64,000 bases of DNA, from contig JASANG010004129.1 of NCBI GenBank assembly GCA_030248215.1, forward strand, positions 186,001 through 250,000, given 5' to 3'. This document shows, piece by piece, positions 23,935-34,132 of the stretch. Position 1 is the stretch's first letter, and every line of letters starts with the position of its first letter. The DNA comes from Enoplolaimus lenunculus (lineage: Eukaryota; Nematoda; Enoplea; Enoplida; Thoracostomopsidae). Both the position numbers and the translations under genes were made by a program. The notes below the pieces were generated by a model. That model made no database searches. It was not told the DNA's origin and was given only the letters and a program-made list of their open reading frames with translations.

Positions 23935-24075
23935 AAAGGGCATGTCAGTCTAGCTTGGAACTGAGGGACGTCAGACCTTTCAACTAAGCGGTTGGAAAAG
24001 GGGTTACGGGTGGTTTCGAACTAGCGACCTTCTGCGTGTCAGGCAGTCGCTGTTACCAGTGCGCCACGTAGCCCG
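23935..24075 (-). repeat. tRNA-derived SINE, best tRNA-like copy
   Basis: The minus strand begins GGGCTACGTGGCGCACTGG, pairing with GTAACCC to make a seven-base acceptor stem with one mismatch. It has a B box AGTTCGAAACC and an anticodon-loop sequence CTGACAC (GAC, valine-like). A body of about 65 bp (AGGTCTGACGTCCCTCAG) follows. The extra body and several copies argue for a SINE, not a working tRNA gene. Confidence 0.6.
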
Positions 24076-24284
24076 CCTCTCCAACAGCATTTTTCGTCGA
24101 CTATATGTGTCGACTGTACAACAAAATGTGCATTGCATTTATGGCATATGCGCCAGAACAAGCATGTCTCACACGCTTGCATGCCCTTATTATCAACAAG
24201 GTCGTCCCTTGACCGTCCATCCTATTTTTTACTGGATGCCGTGTTCATAGCGCGGCAGTTTACCGTTGCGTCCACGGAGTAGCC

Positions 24285-24405
24285 CCCATGTCAGTCTAGG
24301 TTGGAACTGAGGGACATCAGACCTTTCAACTAAGCAGCTGGAAAAACACTAGCGACCTTCTGCGCGTCAGGCAGACGCTGTTACCACTGCGCCACGTATC
24401 CCGCA
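24285..24405 (-). repeat. tRNA-derived SINE with deletion across the B box
   Basis: Same body (CAGTCTAGGTTGGAACTGAG) and tRNA head (GATACGTGGCGCAGTGG) as the copy at 23935, but the segment holding the T arm and acceptor 3' strand is missing. Confidence 0.58.
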
Positions 24406-24691
24406 TCTCTATGCATTTTTCGTCGACTATATGTGTCGCCTGTACAACACAATGTGCATTTATTGCATATGCACCAGAACAAGCATGTCTCACATGCTTA
24501 CAGGACACAACAAACACACAAATCGACCCAAAGATGAAATTGAAACTGTCAGTCTTTGAAACTAACATAGTCCAAAAGCATGTGAGACATGCTTGTCCGT
24601 TATGTGCACAAGCAATATAGTGCATTGCACTGTATGTATGCTAGCTGGCAGCATACGGTCGACATATAGTCGACAATACAAACAGTTGAAC

Positions 24692-24830
24692 AGGTGGGCT
24701 GCGTGGCGCAGTGGTAACAGCGTCTGCAACACGTGCAGAAGGTCGCTATTTCGAAACCACACGTAACCCGCTTTTTCAGCTGCTTAGTTCAAAGTTTTGA
24801 AGTCCCGGATCCTACCTAGACCGACAGAAA
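24692..24830 (+). repeat. tRNA-derived SINE, opposite orientation
   Basis: Head GGGCTGCGTGGCGCAGTGG, B box ATTTCGAAACC, acceptor 3' strand CGTAACCC, then body CTTTTTCAGCTGCTTAGTT. Outside it is a segment with AAGCATGTGAGACATGCTTG that is inverted relative to the copies at 24.1 and 24.5 kb. Confidence 0.58.
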
Positions 24831-27202
24831 TATTGCAACTGTACGCAACAGTACAAAAACATAACATAATGAAATAGGGTGGTTGTTAAGGGTGTTAAAA
24901 ATGCATCCACGTGACATGTTAAGCTTTGTCATGTAAGCATCTTGGATATCTTAGGCCACGGAAGGATGAATTGTTAGCTACGTTCAGATATTTGAATACC
25001 ATCCAGTATTAGATTTAGCTCCGGCTAAGACCGCATATTAGATTAGCCAGCCTACGCTCCGGCTCCGGCATTTTTGAAATCCCGTTGCATACTGCTGAAC
25101 AACACAACTTTTGAAAAGTTGGTCGACATATAGGTAATCTCCTGTATGCTTACTGCTTACACATTTGACAGTCTCCAAACAACACAATAACTTAAAACTG
25201 TAAACTTATAAACAAAATGTTTTTATTCATGCTGTTAGTCAAGATTGAGCAACAGCTGGTGAGATGTGCATCGACTCTTTCCAACAACAGTTACAAAAAA
25301 CACATTTACTAATAATTAATACCTAGCTATGTAAATTCCGAAAAACACAACTACAAAACTTGTGAAACACAAAACGCGTGACATGTTAAAACACTTGTTT
25401 TTAAAGGTTTGTGATCAACTTTTACCATTAAAATACTTAGCCAATTATTAAATCAGGTCCGTAACAGTAGTATAAGCATAACGCCTAAGTCTGGACCGAA
25501 AAAATCCTCAAAGGTTAAACCTATAATATAGCCTAATGACTATGCCTAAAGGTCGGCAAAAAGCATAAAGCTTTACTGTATAGCAGTTACCCGCAAAAAC
25601 AGAGCAACCCTTATTTATGCATGTGTCAAATATTTTAACGTGTGAAATTGAAAGGATCGAAGAATTTGACCATCGACCACGAAAACTAGGGAGATTGACT
25701 TATGCGTGATTCACGTTTGTATGGTGCAGCCCAAAACACATTTCGTCCCGATAATGTAGCGCGCTCATGTAGATATTCAACAAAGCCTTCTAGTTTAGCA
25801 GAGTGGAAAACAATGACCAGGAGAGCAGCAATCTAATCTTGTGATAGCTAGATTTTCCGTACCAGACCTAGAGAAAACCTGTACGTTTCACTTTCCCCAT
25901 TTCCAAAAACCGCCTACGCCTCTAGGAACTATATTACCTACGCTTGAATTTTCCGATTTTCAAGTCTTCCCGTTTTCCGAACTGAACCATACATCTGTTT
26001 TTTCCACAGAAGGTAAAATAACCCCGCAATGCGCAGGGTACAACTTTTTAACTGCACACTGTTCTTTATGTATGCATTGTCCACTCTTGAGAATGAACAA
26101 ATGCAAATGGTCAGCGGATAAACGCGTTCTTTTGCGAGGTTCACTATAAACAGGGGCAACATAAGAAACGCATTTTATCCCTATCGCAACGGTGGGCAAC
26201 ATTTTGTCTACACGTTAATTCTCTATCAAATTCAAAAATGTAGTTGACTGCTATTTTGTTGAGGCTCGTCGTTTGTACTGCGCAGTATCATATGATATTC
26301 GAAACACTGTCCGTCAATATCATGACACATTTGAAAATGCCATGCAAAATTGTGGTAAGCTCGCCTCAATCTCTGTAAAATGTCATATAATAAAATTTGA
26401 AATTTGAATTATTTGTTCTTTATCTCACTAAAAATATGTTTAAAATTAAGTAAAACGTTTGCAAAATTGATTTACTATACTGGTGCTTAATAATATTTTA
26501 CTTAATTTTAAGCAAACACAAAACTATTCGCTTCAAATTTACTTAATTAATCAGCAAATGACAGGAGCAGTTTTACTTATTTACATTATTTCAGCAAAGA
26601 TTTGCTCAGTATTTAAGACACTTATACTTAAAAATTTTGCTGATATATAAAACGAAAGAATTTTCAAGTAATGTTTTTATACAGAAAGAAGAAATTCTAC
26701 ATTGCCCTGCGAATTATCATGTAACAATTAGTATAATTTTGCAATGTAAGATATTCGCACAAAATGTCCGGTGATATATATTATGCGACATATTGCTGCT
26801 TGTGTACGATGATCATTAGAGACCGGTGATTGTAAAAAGCGAATGTCATGTGACATCACTATATATGTTGTGTCGAGTGTTGACGTCGAAACATGAAAAA
26901 TGTGTCAAGACTGCCTAAGTTATAATCTGAACCCAAGGTCTCAAAAAGTTTCAAAGACTTGGTTGTTATCCAGGTTGGTTTTCGAAAAACGGAAATCAAC
27001 CGGAAAAACGATTTTTTTTTTGTTTTGCTGCTTTTTGCATTACAAAAAATGGATTGCATTACAAAAAAATGGATAAATGACAAGAAATTGAAAAACATGT
27101 ACCCGTGCCTCAACAAATGCAAAGATAATAACGAACGCTAATCTAGCGGTAAAAAATGATACGAAGAAAATCATATATTACTGTTTTACTGTTAAAAGTA
27201 CT

Positions 27203-27380
27203 ACCCAAGTTTAGAATAGGGCCAGAACAGTAATATAAGCGTATTCCTAAGCGTAAGCCTAAGCGTCAGCCTATACCTAAACCTAAGGATAAGCCTATAC
27301 CTAAACCTAAACCTGAGCCTAAGCCTAAGCCTAAACAAAAAAGTAAACCTCCGGCAGGAACGCTACCGCACCGGAAGTCG
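27203..27380. mobile_element. Family T element, right end lost, beside transporter 3' end
   Basis: The left end CCCAAGTTTAGAATAGGGCC is followed by CCTAAGCGTAAGCC and degenerate hexamers. The usual right terminus is not found. It lies 80 bp beyond the transporter stop codon, so it may be in the 3' untranslated region. Confidence 0.55.
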
Positions 27381-27459
27381 ATTGTTCGCCGTATAGCTGG
27401 AACCGGTATGCTCACTTTGTGTTTCCGATCTGATCATTTTCGTTTCCGTTATATTGTTA

Positions 27460-28007
27460 CTATGCGTTACCGTCTTCAGCTGTTTTTGACGGCCTGCTAC
27501 TTTGCTGCAGTCCGGCAGATACAATTTGATCCACTGACAGTCCGCGTGTTTCCGGCATTTTGACAGCCAAATAAATCGTTGCGAAAACAAGCGGAACGAT
27601 AAACAACGCAAGTGCGATCGATCCGACATACGGCAAAATAACTGAATACGCAATGAGCAACACGGCAGCGACACACGTTTCAACGACGCTGCCCAGCGAT
27701 GCGGTGGCGGATCGTTCGCTTTGAGGCACCAACTCGACCGACATCACCGATATGACAGACGGTGGAATTGAATTTATGAATGAAAGGACAATAAAACAAA
27801 TGATTCGACCATAAATCAACCATTGTTCAGTGACATAATTGAACTGTTGCGGTAATATTTCAATGGTTCCGTTACGCGGTTTAAAAAACGTGAACAGCAT
27901 AAAGCCAAGTAAGCTTACACCTAAAAATATGTGTAAAGCATGATTGTAGTAATATTCGGTCTGCGACATAGAGGTGCATATATGGCGTTGCCTTAAATTT
28001 TTGACGT
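27460..28007 (-). CDS. Transporter exon 3: helices 9-12 and stop
   Basis: The frame is fixed by four hydrophobic helices and KMPETRGLSVDQI. Exon 2 ends one base into a codon, and the only AG giving that phase without a stop is the TGTAG just before 28007, where a foldback element ends. Residues before the helices read DVKNLRQRHICTS. A further small exon in the intron cannot be excluded. Confidence 0.7.
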
Positions 28008-31000
28008 CTACACTGCAAAAAATGGTGAGTCAAATTGACTCTTTCCGAAATAGGCTTTTCCTGACTACACAAACTGAGTCACAAAATTCGACTCCGCCTG
28101 AGTCAATTTCGACTCAATTTTACTCTGGCAGAGTCGAACTTTGACTCAGTTTGTGTAGTCAGTAACAGCCTATTTCGCAGAGAGTCGTTTGACTCACCAT
28201 TTTTTGCAGTGTACTGAAGTTCCGTGAACGTCTTTCGAAATTTCATTGGGTGTACGGAAATATTTGTACTTCAGTAGAAAATTTGGTAACGTTGCGTGCG
28301 TATTTTCAATGTGATGAGAGATAGATAGAAGCCTCGCTATAAACCGAACATCTCGTTAAGAAGTGCTCTACAGATTCTTCTTCCATTCCACAGCAATCAC
28401 AAATACTGTAGTGACCCGAATAAGAGGGGGACTGATATTTATTTGGCCTGTCTAGAGGGTACCCCCCTTGTTATTCGGTTAAGGACTGTTATTTATTTTC
28501 CACCAGCCCTGCGTCACCCTTGCTCACTGATATATCCGGTATTGCAAATATCCATTGAATTAAACGGTTTTTTACCTTGCATTAAAAGCTTGAGCGATAA
28601 TGCAGGCTTATACGTACTTTCAAAATTTAAGTAAGCTTTAAAGTTTCAAACTCAAATTATTTGGTCCTGGAGTCATTTATGTGCTACAATTAAGGATAAT
28701 TGACATATATCCACTCTAATTAGGGTTTAGGGAGTCTATCCGCTTACGGACTCTTATTAGGGATACGGACTCCTATTGATTGGGACTCAAAATGGAAAAA
28801 ACCCCCCTCTTATTACCCTCCTCTTATTCGGGTCAATACAGTACTCGAATTTCTTGAGAGTCTTATTTTATACATATGCTTATGCTCCAGGATAAAACAT
28901 ATATAATAATACGTTAATGCTTAAACGTTAAACACTGTCCTTACCGGAAGCAACCAAACCGAACAGCATCAGTGGACGCCGGCCAATCCGATCAATAAAT
29001 GGCATTACAACGACGCTACCAAGCAGTGAAATAGTTTGACTCAATATTATCGTCCAAAATACAGCGTTATCGCTTGTAATATTCGCATTACGCAACATTT
29101 CTGCCGAGTAAAAATCTTTCAAAACCAGACCGCAAGCCGCTGATCCAATTGCGCTCGCTGCAACTATCGCTTTTGCTTGTCGAATATAATTTTGTACATT
29201 TGACTCAGTTAAATGATTTTTTTGTTCGAAATTGTTTTCGTGATCCGATATTAACGCCACTGGACTAACAGTTGCCGTTGATAGTTCATCGTGACATGCG
29301 TGCGGACACTCGGTGTTTTCGACGATTGCTGTCAACGCTCGATCCGTTGTGATTGGTTTTGCCGTCTCAGCCGGTGCTGTTTGACGATAAACTGCTGGAA
29401 ATTGCCAGAACGCAAACTCGGTACCTGTATACTGACGTGACGTTCGCCAAAACAACAACTTTGTCCAATAATTTGTACAAAAGGTAGTACTTGAAAGGGT
29501 TTCATTTTTCAAACCGGTTTGAGTGGCGTCTTGCAACAGATACCCGTCGATGTTGGCCGACGAGGTGGTGCAACCGTTCGCAAACCGTGATTGCGTTTGC
29601 TGGCCAGTTGCATTGCGTCTTGGACTTCGTTGCGGTCGTCGTTGGCTACTTCGTGTTGTTCGTAACGGGTAACTTGGAGCATCAGCGTATTCTAACTCGC
29701 TCGACACATTACTATCTGAGCTTCCTAAAATTTGACTAGACGATACGTCACTTACACTGTCGTCGCCACGATTAAGCTTTTCCAACCGCTCCAACAAAGC
29801 TGGATCGTTCGTATCAACACCATTTGCTTCGACTGCCGTCTGTTTAGCGAACGATTCCGTTGGTTTTGGCAATATTTCTGGTGATTTATCGATCTTGACC
29901 GCTCGCGATCGGACACCAACTTTGTTGCCATGCTGATCAAATTGAGCTTCAGCGCGATATTCCAACAACAACTGATTTCGTCGTAACTCAGCAGACGGAC
30001 TTTTATCATCGACTAATTGACGTATAACACGAGACGCATCGAAACCATTTCTTTTGGTTATATAAAGATATTTTGGGCTTTCAGGCATAACGACACCGAC
30101 CAGTAACGTTATCAGCGACGGAACAGCCCAAGTTAGAAAAATGTACGGCCATAAATGATGATTGCCGAATACACTTCGATGACCGAGGACTATACCTATG
30201 ATTAGGCCAACCCCAATAAAGATTGGAAACAAACAGCCAACGCGTCCACGGTATCTGGCAAATAAAATGTTTTGAAAAATAAAACCTAAAATAGTAATTG
30301 GCAATCTATGTTGCCAAATACCTAAAAACTTTTTCGCGTTTGAAACAAAAAACCCATTCAACGGACGTTAAAATATATCTTTACGCTTAAAAGTATGTTC
30401 ATACTACAGTACAAAAAATGGTGAGTCAAATTGAGTCTCTTCAAAATAGGTTTTTACGGTATTGCACAAACTGGGTTAAATTCGACTCCGTCAGAGTCAA
30501 ATTCGACTCACCGAGTTACACGTTTGACTGTGGCGGAGTCGAATTTGGATCAGTTTGTGTAGTCGCGAAAAGCCTATTTCGGACAGAGTCAATTTAACTC
30601 AGCATTTTTTGCAGTGTAGAATTTTTGTTACACTAGCTTAGAGTTTCTTCGTACAAAAAAGTGTTTTGAAAAATTCTGTTCAAAGCGCGTACAGGCCTTC
30701 AACAATCGTTTTATTTTTGAAACAATTGCTAACCATAGCATCCGGCGCACTATTAATTTAGTTTGAACTGTTATCAAATAGTCATATGTAGAGCGACAAT
30801 TCATAAATTCTCTACTTACCCTGCAAAAAATGGAGAGTCAAATTGACTCTCTCCGAAATAGGCTTTTCCTGACTACAAAACTGAGTCAAAATTCGACTCC
30901 GCCAGAGTTAAATTCTATTTGAATTTGACTTTGGCAGAATCGAATTTGACTCAGTTTGTGTAGTCAGGAAAGCCTATTTCGGAGAGAGTCAATTTGACTC

Positions 31001-31790
31001 ACTATTTTTACAGTGTAAATGTCATATTAGCTCTAACAGGTAAATTTACTTAACGCTATAAGGCATTCCGGCAGTGCCAAACGCATCGGAAATAATAATC
31101 ATTTTTACCTAATTTTGTTTCACTTCCAGTTCTGTCTCCGGAAACACTTGTTTCACTTCCGGTTCTGTCTCCGGCAACACTTGTTTGACTTCCGGTTCTG
31201 TCTCCGGAAACGCTTGTTTCACCTCCGGTTCTGTCTCCGGCAACACTTGTTTCACGTCCGGTTCAGTCTCCGACAACACTTGTTTCACCTCCGGATCGGG
31301 CTCCGGGTTGTTTCACATTCGCTTGCACGCCTGCTTTATTGCTTGCTTACCTTGCTTCACACAATTCGCTCAAACACACCGGAATGCCAGTACAAACTAT
31401 CGCCGCAGCAACTCCACTCACACAACGACCGGCAATAAACAGCTCAAAACTGTTCGCCAACCGTGACGATCCCATCGCAAGTGAACTGATTAACGCGAGG
31501 ATCGGATAACAAAAACAACAAGTCGCACGACGGCCGTATCGATCCAAAAGCCACGCGGCCAGCCATCGACCAGGAATGCCACAAACGAGCGACAACGAAA
31601 CTGTTGCACCCCAAATAATGTCGAGACTTAGTGAAGTTGGCAGCCGGCCAAAACGAGCCCGAAAACTTTGCGTCATAAACGATCGTAACACGTCACTTGG
31701 TAGGTTTAAGTATGAGCTTTGAACGCCTACATACGTCGACGCGAGTAAATTTAGTGCGATTGCGGTGAGTAGGACACGATTTGGCAGCAT
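27460..31790 (-). CDS. Sugar/MFS transporter, SLC2 (GLUT)-like, with long inserted loop
   Basis: A membrane carrier of the sugar porter family. Three coding exons, 31790-31351, 30254-28945 and 28007-27460 (stop TAG), give 765 residues against about 500 for most family members. Exon 1 covers helices 1-4 with GRWLAAWLLDRYGRR after helix 2 (the family's loop 2-3 motif) and PVCLSELCEAR after helix 4. Exon 2 covers helices 5-8 with PESPKYLYI after helix 6 and DRIGRRPLML after helix 8. Exon 3 carries helices 9-12 and the closing PETRG. The extra length is a Ser/Thr/Gln-rich loop of about 240 residues between helices 6 and 7. The helix 7 QLS-type sugar motif is not seen, so the substrate cannot be named. 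The ATG at 31790 follows a possible acceptor (ATTTTTACAG), so an upstream non-coding exon is likely. Introns are largely TIR elements. Confidence 0.8.
28011..28211. mobile_element. TA-flanked foldback MITE (CACTGCAAAAAATGG ends) in transporter intron 2
   Basis: CACTGCAAAAAATGGTGAGT at the left is exactly mirrored at the right, and both ends are flanked by TA (28009-28010 and 28212-28213), as expected for Tc1/mariner-type insertion. Nearly the whole 201 bp is one palindrome of GAGTCAA/TTGACTC motifs. Its left end abuts exon 3. Confidence 0.78.
28404..28844. mobile_element. GTACTGTATTGACCCGAAT-family element in transporter intron 2
   Basis: Left TACTGTAGTGACCCGAATAA, right TTATTCGGGTCAATACAGTA, with AGAGGGGGACTG just inside. 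441 bp, the clearest full-length copy along with 8762-9208. Confidence 0.72.
28945..30254 (-). CDS. Transporter exon 2: helices 5-8 and long loop
   Basis: The exon starts after ATTTTATTTGCCAG and ends at a GTAAGG donor. RGRVGCLFPIF resumes the family pattern after helix 4, and PESPKYLYI marks the end of helix 6. About 240 residues rich in Ser, Thr, Asn, Gln and Arg follow before the next membrane segments and DRIGRRPLML. The loop stays open at 1,310 nt without a stop, and its codons show no repeat structure, so it is real coding sequence. Confidence 0.8.
30407..30616. mobile_element. Foldback MITE copy 2, transporter intron 1
   Basis: CAGTACAAAAAATGGTGAGT and GCATTTTTTGCAGTG ends with TA at both flanks. 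The interior GAGTCAAATTCGACTC arms are as in copy 1. Confidence 0.75.
30819..31015. mobile_element. Foldback MITE copy 3, transporter intron 1
   Basis: CCTGCAAAAAATGGAGAGTC and CTATTTTTACAGTG ends with TA flanks. Same palindromic interior, 197 bp. Confidence 0.75.
31115..31312. repeat. 33-bp minisatellite, six units, transporter intron 1
   Basis: Units start at 31115, 31148, 31181, 31214, 31247 and 31280 and read TTGTTTCACTTCCGGTTCTG then TCTCCGG(A/C)AACAC. Divergence rises toward the last unit. The 33-bp period keeps a frame open across it, but that frame is not part of the exon model. Confidence 0.88.
31351..31790 (-). CDS. Transporter exon 1: helices 1-4
   Basis: ATG at 31790-31788; GTAAGC donor at 31350; ends with two bases (AG) that complete Arg with exon 2. 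Hydrophobic segments near residues 8-27, 55-75, 92-112 and 116-137. A 33-bp minisatellite starts 38 bases into the following intron. Confidence 0.75.
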
Positions 31791-33339
31791 TGCTGTAAAA
31801 ATAAACGACAGGTTTCTAAAAGTTGGAAAACATCATTTTGACATGTGCATTGAAATGTTTGAATTTATGACGAACAAATTTGTGGAAACGACAATTTGAA
31901 AAACATCCGTATCCGCCGGTGCAAAGTCCAGCAATGAATCCGTTCCTTCCTCAAAACATTTAGTTCTACGTCTCAATTCACGATGTCTAAAGCGAAACAG
32001 TGCAATTAACAGTTATGCTTAGAGTTATACAACTATTGTCCGTATAATGTGTATTGAAAGTACATTACTAAATATAACCTTGCATTATCGCTCAAGCTTT
32101 TGATCCAAGACAAATAAACGTTTAATTTAACGAATAGTTGCAAAACCGCAACTATCAGTAACGAAGGGTGGCCGAGGGCGGATTAAAAACAAATAACATT
32201 CCGTAACCAAATAACAGTGGGGACTCTCTGGAGAGGCCAAATAAATATCAGTCTCCCCCACACCTGTTATTCAGGTCACTACAGCACTATTAGATAATTG
32301 ATGCTATTCTGGATAACACGGGGTTCCATGAATTTGTCTGTACGCATAATTAAGTAAAACGAACCAATATGGTATCCGAATAAATGCCTTTTGCTTGAAC
32401 AAGTGCAAACACAGGGTGACTGGGAAGAATGGACGTCTTGATCCCTCTGACTGAAAAATATTTTGCCAAAGACTTCACTAAAATATTATTCAAGATTTGC
32501 TAAATATATAAAACATAAATACATATATAAGGTGTGTATATATGCATAGCCTTGATAAAAATATGTATGCATGCCCCAGCTTAAAATATCTATCCTAAAA
32601 CTATACATTCATGTTTCACTAAAATCATCCTTACTTATCCCATCAAGCAACCATATCTGGTTGAGCAGGATTGCCTGAAACCAGCACAAAATTAGGTTAC
32701 AAACCAGAATAAAATAATTTTTTTTCAAATCATATGAACATTAAATGCGAATACGTCATATCCGTATATCACAATTTGATCGGACAGCGAGTGCTTCTGT
32801 CACGCTTTATTATAATGAAAATGGACGTATAATAATTTAATATTATAAACATATATTCCGAATCACTTCCAATTGAATTTCGTTTACGCAAACAAGCGGT
32901 AGGCATTATAATATTTTGTACCATTATACCTAAAATTACTGCGAAATCCTTAGAAGTGTACTAAAATTATGGGGGGTGAGTTCGACGCATATAAAACAAA
33001 CTGTCTGTCACTTGATACAAACGACTTGTTTGATGAGCGTGCCCACGGACACTCAACCCTCAACAAAATGCTGGTTCACATTGTATCATAGAAAGTTTGG
33101 CCCACGTTATAAGGGCCGAGCCTGCCCACTAGGAATTTCCCAGTCTCCTGGTGGCCCAGTGCCCCAGCGCCACACTTGCCCAGATTCCCGATTGCAATTT
33201 GCCAGACTTCCAATATCCCTGTCTTCTTGTGTCCCTGTGGACGGGCCTTTAAAATTAACCCCTTCTCACATGGAGTTGCCTATATGCAACTCAGCGCAGT
33301 GTATATACGTTAAATAATATATATCGCAACCGTGTTGAA
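31791..33339. other. Upstream of transporter; no gene recognised
   Basis: AT-rich sequence apart from the element at 32045-32286. The transporter promoter should lie in the first part, but no clear core element stands out. A plus-strand frame at 32976-33317 shows no domain and is probably chance. Confidence 0.35.
32045..32286. mobile_element. GTACTGTATTGACCCGAAT-family element, one end lost
   Basis: The right end CTGTTATTCAGGTCACTACAG and the interior CTCTGGAGAGGCCAAATAA match the family. The left third is missing. Confidence 0.55.
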
Positions 33340-33530
33340 CAATTGCAACACGTATACATAGTACTAAATCACCACAAGACGTGAGAGCCCCGTCGGGCTC
33401 GAGCGTCAAGCTCCTATCGCTGAGTAATGATGGTATACGCCTCCCACTCCAGTCACTGGAGTTCGAATCCAAGCATAAAAGTATATCTCAGGGAAAATAG
33501 AAAATATTCATGTGAGAACGGGTTAACATG
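33340..33530 (+). repeat. SINE-like element, family 2, copy 1
   Basis: Shares ordered blocks with 36938-37115: CACAAGACG, GGGCTCGAGC, TAATGAT, GA(G/C)GTTC(G/A)AAT and AGAAAATATTCATG. GAGTTCGAATCC at about 33463 is a good polymerase III B box, so it is probably tRNA-derived. Confidence 0.5.
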
Positions 33531-33543
33531 GGCCGAAAATCAT

Positions 33544-33857
33544 GTACTGAATTGACCCAAATAAGCGGGGGACTGTGTTTTCCATGTCCAGAGGGCATCC
33601 CTACTTCCCTTAGAGCAACAAGTTAAAACAATCGCTTGAGGAACAAAAATTGAGGCTCGGAAACACAAAAAACGCAAAATCGAGTTTAGGATACCCCAAA
33701 AAGGAAATTTAGTTTCGGATATCCGGCTATGAAAAAATATCCGATGCCCATCACTAATTTTTATATTGTTTCTTTTTGGCTCGAGTGGACTTACTCTGAA
33801 GTATTTTTGTTGATTGCCACCTCAGTTAATTTTTGTTCATATTCGGGTCACTACAGC
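33544..33857. mobile_element. GTACTGTATTGACCCGAAT-family element with unrelated centre
   Basis: Left GTACTGAATTGACCCAAATA, right ATATTCGGGTCACTACAG. The middle differs from other copies and may be a later insertion or a separate subtype. Confidence 0.5.
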
Positions 33858-33934
33858 TCAAGTATTGTTGCCCTCTCAACAAACATGCTAAACTGATACT
33901 TACATGTCCAAAAGCCCAAATTATTCTTTGATAC

Positions 33935-34132
33935 AGCACGTATCGTAGGTTTTGGAACCAGATTATTAGCACGTATCGTAGGTTTTGGAACCAGATTATT
34001 AGCACGTATCGTAGGTTTTGGAACCAGATTATTAGCACGTATCGTAGGTTTTGGAACCAGATTATTAGCACGTATCGTAGGTTTTGGAACCAGATTATTA
34101 GCAAGTATCGTACGTTTTCGAACTAGTGTATT
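33935..34132. repeat. 33-bp minisatellite, six units
   Basis: Five nearly identical units of AGCACGTATCGTAGGTTTTG plus GAACCAGATTATT start at 33935, 33968, 34001, 34034 and 34067. A sixth, diverged unit starts at 34100. The period is 11 codons and two frames stay open on the minus strand, but the reading frames have no start context or domain, so I do not call a gene. Confidence 0.92.

Larger units (their letters stand above)
23174..27202. other. Intergenic: SINE cluster and AT-rich sequence, no gene recognised
   Basis: Apart from the SINE copies listed separately, this holds a degenerate family T copy at about 25452-25626 (GTCCGTAACAGTAGTATAAG), an inverted repeat at 26437-26453/26495-26512 (TTTAAAATTAAGTAAAA) inside very AT-rich DNA, and short chance frames. 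It includes whatever promoter the mannosidase gene has. Confidence 0.45.

Noticed and set aside
24692-24768. A functional tRNA gene
   Set aside because: The anticodon loop lacks the invariant T before the anticodon, and the sequence is fused to a SINE body also found at three other sites.
25841-26149. A 102-codon plus-strand frame with Phe/Pro-rich start
   Set aside because: No domain, no conserved splice context, and comparable frames occur on the other strand.
29491-29739. Plus-strand frame inside the transporter exon 2
   Set aside because: It is antisense shadow of a well-supported coding exon.
31115-31466. A repeat protein on the plus strand
   Set aside because: It lies over the minisatellite and the antisense of transporter exon 1, with no independent support.
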